The position numbers and the translations under genes were made by a program. From an uncultured Ruminococcus sp. (lineage in GTDB: Bacteria > Bacillota > Clostridia > Oscillospirales > Ruminococcaceae), in assembly GCA_910576995.1 (NCBI GenBank), contig CAJTLC010000036.1, positions 1 to 8,606 of the forward strand: a stretch of DNA of 8,606 nucleotides, in the 5' to 3' direction. The notes beneath the pieces were generated by a model. The model worked only from the letters and a program-made list of their open reading frames with translations, was not told the origin of the DNA and made no database searches. This document shows positions 5,467 through 8,606 of the stretch, one piece after another. Every line of letters starts with the position of its first letter. Within the stretch, counting starts at the first letter, position 1.

Positions 5467-5526
5467 AAATATTATCAAAACAAAATTCATCCTGCCGTAC
5501 AGTAGTGACTCGAAAGGAGAATAATC

Positions 5527-6996
5527 ATGCTCAATTTTCTGAAGAAAGAATCAAATACTGCATACACCGAAAACGGCGGTATTGCTTACCGTTCCACAGA
5601 ATCCTACTGTCTTGATATGTTCTTCAAGGCAGGTGCTATGCGCAATTCCTCCGAGCAGGAGATCGCAGAAACAGTTATCCGTGCATACGCTGAAGATCCC
5701 GATAAAGCTATGAAGATCATCTTCTTTGTCCGTGACGCAAGAGGAGGTCTGGGTGAAAGACGATTCTTCCGCATAGCTATTTCTGCACTTGTTAAAACCG
5801 ATGCCGCAGCCGTTAAGAGGAACATTCACTTATTTGCAAAATACGGCCGTTTCGACGATCTTTGTGTACTTCTTGGTACGGCTCTTGAAAAAGACGCCGC
5901 TGAGACAATCAACGCCCAGCTCTGTCAGGACATGGCGGCTATGGCTGACGGAAAAGAAGTCTCACTGTTGGCAAAATGGCTGCCTTCCGTAAACACCTCC
6001 TCAAAGGAAACAAGAAATATGGGCAGACATCTGGCAGGTCTGCTGAATATGTCGGAGCCAGAGTACAGAAAGATTCTGTCCACACTCCGCAGATATATCG
6101 GCATCATCGAAAACAACCTCCGTGAGCGGGACTATACCTTTAATTATGAGATTCAGCCCTCGTGTGCCATGTTTAAGTACCGCAATGCGTTCATACGCAA
6201 TGACGGAGAACGATATAGCGAATATCTGAACAGAGTTCACAGCGGTGAGGCAAAGCTCCACGCTGACCGACTGTTCCCCTACGATATTGTACGTGCGGCG
6301 CTCAAAGACAATATATCCCCCGAAGAAAAGCTGTCCCTTGACGCCGCATGGAAGTCCCTGCCCGATCTGTCCGCCGCTAAGCGTGAGAACGCAATCGCAG
6401 TCATTGACGGATCAGGATCAATGACTTGCGGAATGGGTATACGTCCTATTGATGCGGCACTGTCGCTGGGAATTTACTTTGCCGAACACAATAAAGGTGC
6501 ATTTGCCGATCACTTTATCACATTCTCTGAAACGCCGCAGTTAGTGGAAATCAAAGGTAAGGATATTGTCGAAAAGTCCCGATACTGCTATACTTTCAAC
6601 GAGATCGCCAACACCAATCTGGAGGCGGTATTCAGGCTGATACTTAAAACCGCTGTAAAGAATCGCGTTCCTCAATCCGAGATGCCTGCAAAGCTTTACA
6701 TAATCTCTGATATGCAGTTTGACCACTGTGTGGAGGGCGGAAACAGCAATACCTTGTTCCGTTCTATGAAAAAGCTCTACGGTAAATACGGATATGAGCT
6801 CCCGGAGGTGATCTTCTGGAACGTCAACAGCCGCTGCAACGCAATGCCTGCTACTCGTTCTGAAACAGGTGCAGCGTTGGTATCCGGTTACTCTCCTGCT
6901 ATATTCGATATGGTAATAAGCGGTGAATGTTCACCTGAAACCGTTATGAACAGTATCCTCTCCTCGGAGAGATACGCTCAGATAACAGCTGCATAG
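5527..6996 (+). CDS. DUF2828 family protein, Ro60/TROVE-like with vWA domain
   Basis: The 489-residue protein shows the DUF2828 pattern: YTENGGIAYRSTES...CLDMFFKAGAMRN at residues 13-40, DPDKAMKIIFFVRDARGGLGERRFFR (57-82), an N-terminal helical region to about 280, then a vWA domain. The metal-binding site is complete: DGSGS at 294-298, Thr362 (ANTNLEAVF) and Asp394 (IISDMQFD), followed by PEVIFWNVNSR and GAALVSGYSP. Ro60/Rsr proteins have the same overall build: a helical-repeat ring that binds Y RNAs and misfolded RNA, plus a vWA domain. DUF2828 members are related in layout, but their biochemistry is not established. The ATG at 5527 follows AAAGGAG with 7-base spacing. It is the last gene of the rtcB operon and lies 60 bases after the RNA array, so binding to those RNAs is a natural prediction. 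It ends in a repeat copy that supplies the terminator. Confidence 0.88.
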   Translation: MLNFLKKESNTAYTENGGIAYRSTESYCLDMFFKAGAMRNSSEQEIAETVIRAYAEDPDKAMKIIFFVRDARGGLGERRFFRIAISALVKTDAAAVKRNIHLFAKYGRFDDLCVLLGTALEKDAAETINAQLCQDMAAMADGKEVSLLAKWLPSVNTSSKETRNMGRHLAGLLNMSEPEYRKILSTLRRYIGIIENNLRERDYTFNYEIQPSCAMFKYRNAFIRNDGERYSEYLNRVHSGEAKLHADRLFPYDIVRAALKDNISPEEKLSLDAAWKSLPDLSAAKRENAIAVIDGSGSMTCGMGIRPIDAALSLGIYFAEHNKGAFADHFITFSETPQLVEIKGKDIVEKSRYCYTFNEIANTNLEAVFRLILKTAVKNRVPQSEMPAKLYIISDMQFDHCVEGGNSNTLFRSMKKLYGKYGYELPEVIFWNVNSRCNAMPATRSETGAALVSGYSPAIFDMVISGECSPETVMNSILSSERYAQITAA

Positions 6997-7004
6997 TCGA
7001 TTTT

Positions 7005-7169
7005 CGATTTGTTTCCAAATACAAGATAGACTCGAATGCTCTGTCACTTTTGCCTCCGTGTGTATCTCCAAAACACACCGGACTTGTTTACGAGAACAGT
7101 AAAAAACGCAATACACATAATCACATAATCACTTCATAACAGAAAAAAGTGCCGAAAAATCGGCACTTT
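7005..7169 (+). repeat. Dispersed intergenic repeat, copy 2
   Basis: This is the partner of 1203-1366, in the same orientation and about 5.8 kb away. It begins 8 bases after the DUF2828 stop and ends within a strong terminator hairpin. A short minus-strand open frame crosses it (about 61 codons), but copy 1 does not preserve that frame, so it is not supported as a gene. The two copies bracket the whole WYL/rtcB/array/DUF2828 module. Confidence 0.85.
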
Positions 7170-7170
7170 T
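7145..7170. terminator. Bidirectional rho-independent terminator of the rtcB operon
   Basis: AAAAGTGCCGA (7145-7155) and TCGGCACTTTT (7160-7170) pair perfectly over 11 bp around an AAAA loop, with a T run on the plus strand and an equally good one on the minus strand. It ends the rightward operon and could also stop leftward transcription from the DUF3990 operon. Confidence 0.88.
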
Positions 7171-7177
7171 CTTATAT

Positions 7178-7258
7178 TTACTTATCAATTCTTGACATCA
7201 ACACGACACACTCAACGTGCCTTGAAAGCCCGATATTGATGTTATTATGACAACCATA
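7178..7258 (-). pseudogene. Remnant of an RNA m5U-methyltransferase C-terminus (RlmD/TrmA type)
   Basis: The minus strand reads SRHVECVVLMSRIDK and then a stop at 7178-7180. The string HVECVVLMSR is characteristic of the last residues of RNA (uracil-5-)-methyltransferases of the RumA/RlmD/TrmA group. Only about 26 codons are open before an upstream stop at 7259-7261, with no start codon. It is therefore a fragment, not a gene, next to the edge of the repeat-flanked module. Confidence 0.55.
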
Positions 7259-7281
7259 TCAATGAAACGAGAGGTATGAGA

Positions 7282-7316
7282 GTGGAATTTGGATATTGAA
7301 TCCAGTCAAAATCCAC
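7282..7316. terminator. Imperfect hairpin at the 3' end of the DUF3990 operon
   Basis: GTGGA/TCCAC (7282-7286, 7312-7316), an A-A mismatch, TTT/AAA and an inner GGAT/ATCC (7291-7294, 7300-7303) stack into a 35-base imperfect hairpin over the stop codon of the last minus-strand gene. There is no good T run after it, so a terminator role is weakly supported. Confidence 0.3.
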
Positions 7317-7776
7317 CATCATGATAAGCACGAGCAATCACATAGGACGGCTCATAATAAGCACTGCAATTGTAGTTGTCTATTGTTTTGCAAATGTCAT
7401 TTTCGTAAACACGCAGGATCGCTTCTGCGTAATCTTCATCCGGTAAAAGTGTCCCAAGTATTAGCCGCATATATACTTTTCCGATTTGGGTAGGAGCAGG
7501 GATATCTTCTGCCAGTGTTCTGTCCACATCGGTAATATCGAAATCACCGAAGCTTAAATCATACTCATCTATCCAATCCTGTTCTATTTGTAAGGGATTA
7601 ACACAGTGATTGACGTTTGCAACACTGAGCTGATGACGCAGCCCATTTAGTCCGAGTTTTTCAGCAATATAGAAGTTGTGCTGATGCAGTTTACGGGCAG
7701 TGCGTTCGATCATGTAGCAAACAAAATATAGATCGTTTGCAGTGATTTCTTCGTCAGGGAAATAGATATTTTTCAT
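7306..7776 (-). CDS. Unnamed partner of the DUF3990 protein, possible antitoxin
   Basis: This 156-residue acidic protein begins MKNIYFPDEEITANDLYFVCYMIERTARKLHQ. It continues with a mid-region rich in D and E (DEYDLSFGDFDITDVD near residues 70-85) and a C-terminal block IDNYNCSAYYEPSYVIARAYHDGGF. I recognise this pattern as a protein that sits next to DUF3990 genes in gut Firmicutes, but I cannot name the family with confidence. No signal peptide or membrane segment is visible. Its ATG at 7776 overlaps the stop of the upstream DUF3990 gene (ATGA, 4 bases), so the two are surely co-translated. GAAGGAAGTGAG upstream supplies a ribosome site. An antitoxin or immunity role is inferred from this tight pairing; no DNA-binding motif is obvious. 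Confidence 0.75.
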   Translation of the reverse strand: MKNIYFPDEEITANDLYFVCYMIERTARKLHQHNFYIAEKLGLNGLRHQLSVANVNHCVNPLQIEQDWIDEYDLSFGDFDITDVDRTLAEDIPAPTQIGKVYMRLILGTLLPDEDYAEAILRVYENDICKTIDNYNCSAYYEPSYVIARAYHDGGF

Positions 7777-8225
7777 AAAATCTCACTTCCTTCATAATGT
7801 AATGTTTCTAATGCCTTTTGTGTACAAAAGACGATCTGGTGTGTTGGATATTTAAACTTTGCCAGTTCCCAGAAAGCGGCTCTTGAAATACGTCCGGATA
7901 TAAAATCATCTACAAAATCCCACACCTGATCGTCCACCATAGGACCTTCAACAATATCGTATTGATGTTCGATGCCAATTCGACAATTCGCCACGAAATC
8001 AAGCCATTCCTCTGTCATCGTTTCAAATATAAGTTTATTTAAATTTTCATTCGGCGTGTACTCATAAAGATTAACAACTGACTTTCCACGTTTTGTGAGC
8101 GCCCAGCGTTTAGCCTGTTTCTCAATACTAGTACAGTAGAAACCAAAGCCGAAATCCTTATAGAAACCATTCACAAGAATACGCGGAGAAGATACTTCAA
8201 CATTGCTTCCATGATATACGATCAT
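7773..8225 (-). CDS. DUF3990 family protein, probable ADP-ribosyltransferase-fold toxin
   Basis: The 150-residue protein begins MIVYHGSNVEVSSPRI and continues DFGFGFYCTSIEKQAKRWA (near residues 24-42) and VVNLYEY. This H-G-S ... DFGxGFYxT pattern marks DUF3990, a family with an ADP-ribosyltransferase-like fold; YHGS and FGFYCT correspond to NAD-binding positions. A catalytic glutamate is not certain from reading alone. The ATG at 8225 is chosen over a far upstream start (8282) because GAGAGGTGAT lies just before it and the family begins at this methionine. It is the first gene of a two-gene minus-strand operon, and the following gene overlaps it by 4 bases. Toxin function and target are inferred from the fold and the gene pairing. 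Confidence 0.82.
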   Translation of the reverse strand: MIVYHGSNVEVSSPRILVNGFYKDFGFGFYCTSIEKQAKRWALTKRGKSVVNLYEYTPNENLNKLIFETMTEEWLDFVANCRIGIEHQYDIVEGPMVDDQVWDFVDDFISGRISRAAFWELAKFKYPTHQIVFCTQKALETLHYEGSEIL

Positions 8226-8270
8226 CAAAATCACCTCTCGCTTTGTAAGTTCTGTAATTTCCTTATTTCT

Positions 8271-8299
8271 ATTATACTTCAAACAGTCTAAAAAAGCAA
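8271..8299 (-). promoter_or_regulatory. Promoter of the DUF3990 operon
   Basis: On the minus strand a perfect -10 TATAAT (8276-8271) is preceded 17 bases earlier by TTGCTT (8299-8294), a weak -35. The transcript would start near 8264, about 40 bases before the DUF3990 ATG. Confidence 0.65.
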
Positions 8300-8344
8300 G
8301 TCATTTTTCAGAATAAAAAATCCCCTCCACCAAAAATCAACTTT

Positions 8345-8385
8345 CTGCAGGGAAAACTAAAAGTTCAATTGAATCTCTCCTGCAG
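8345..8385. terminator. Inverted repeat at the end of the LysR remnant
   Basis: CTGCAGG (8345-8351) and CCTGCAG (8379-8385) pair over 7 bp across a 27-base loop that itself contains AACT/AGTT and the palindrome TTCAATTGAA. It overlaps the stop codon of the LysR fragment and could be its terminator, but the loop is long and the downstream T run (minus strand) is interrupted. Confidence 0.35.
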
Positions 8386-8580
8386 TCGTTCTAAAAACAG
8401 TTCAGCCGGAGGGGAAAAAGCCTGATATTTTTTCCATATAAGGTCAAGTCCGGAGGTCATTTTTGGAGCAAGTGGACGAAAGCATAGTTCGATTTCATCG
8501 TCTGTATTTACAATACCGTCAATTCCGACAGCATAGCCAACACCTGATCTCAGAACTTGTACCAATAGGCTAAAAACGAT
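8365..8580 (-). pseudogene. C-terminal remnant of a LysR-family regulator
   Basis: The open frame gives about 71 residues ending LRSGVGYAVGIDGIV... LCFRPLAP... GLDLIWKKYQAFSPPAELFLERLQERF. This is the final part of a LysR effector-binding domain (subdomain I return plus the last helix). A full LysR protein is ~300 residues and would carry an N-terminal HTH. Here the frame is closed by a stop at 8581-8583, and no start with a ribosome site is visible. It is either a decayed gene or one broken by a frameshift at the window edge; only 23 bases remain to check. Confidence 0.65.
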
Positions 8581-8606
8581 TTAACAGGGTGTGCAGATGT
8601 GAAATA

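Noticed and set aside
6931..7116. A 61-codon minus-strand open frame across the end of the DUF2828 gene and repeat copy 2
   Set aside because: The frame is not preserved in repeat copy 1, lacks a convincing ribosome site, and overlaps a real gene and its terminator region.

Overview
The window looks like a chromosomal stretch from a gut Firmicute of the Ruminococcus/Oscillospiraceae type. Evidence: moderate-to-low GC, strong AAGGAG-type ribosome binding sites, a paired set of small WYL regulators typical of Clostridia, and Clostridia-like DUF3990 and tocopherol-cyclase-like proteins. This assignment is by recognition, not by a database search.

Layout. Positions 1-450 hold a decayed, frameshifted minus-strand gene for a charged coiled-coil protein. 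A tocopherol-cyclase-like gene (486-1148, +) follows; it looks truncated at its 3' end. Next is copy 1 of a ~165-bp dispersed repeat (1203-1366). The core module then runs to ~7000. Two overlapping WYL regulator genes point left (1397-3641, -). A ~140-bp divergent promoter region carries a candidate palindromic operator. To the right are rtcB (3785-5020, +), a ~445-bp array of six small structured RNAs (5024-5466), and a DUF2828 protein (5527-6996, +), which combines a helical region with a vWA domain much like Ro60/TROVE. The rightward operon ends in copy 2 of the repeat (7005-7169), which contains a strong bidirectional terminator. Beyond it lie a tiny remnant of an RNA m5U-methyltransferase C-terminus, a probable toxin-antitoxin-like pair (DUF3990 protein plus an unnamed partner, minus strand), and a LysR C-terminal remnant at the right edge.

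The exciting part is the region between rtcB and the DUF2828 gene. It is not empty spacer. It is a tandem array of six 51-81-nt units. Each closes with a 7-bp, acceptor-like stem whose sequence differs between units but keeps pairing. Every stem is extended by the same U-G wobble, and in every unit the 5' strand is followed by two linker bases and the invariant string ACAGC. Inside this frame the units carry different tRNA pieces. Unit 1 has a 5-bp stem with the tRNA-Phe(GAA) anticodon loop CTGAAAA. Unit 3 has the tRNA-Glu(UUC) anticodon loop CTTTCAC. Unit 6 has a perfect T arm (GCAGG-TTCGAAT-CCTGC) next to a D-arm-like hairpin. Unit 2 has a T-loop-like TTCAACT.

Working model (inference): this is an RNA repair or surveillance locus. 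The WYL proteins would sense a signal and control an operon encoding the RNA ligase RtcB, a Ro60-like RNA-binding protein, and a set of tRNA-mimic RNAs. The RNAs could be Ro60-like ligands (bacterial Y RNAs are known to mimic tRNA), baits for anticodon nucleases, or RtcB substrates. The genes agree with known RNA-repair themes. The array with its ACAGC signature is something I do not recognise as a described RNA family.
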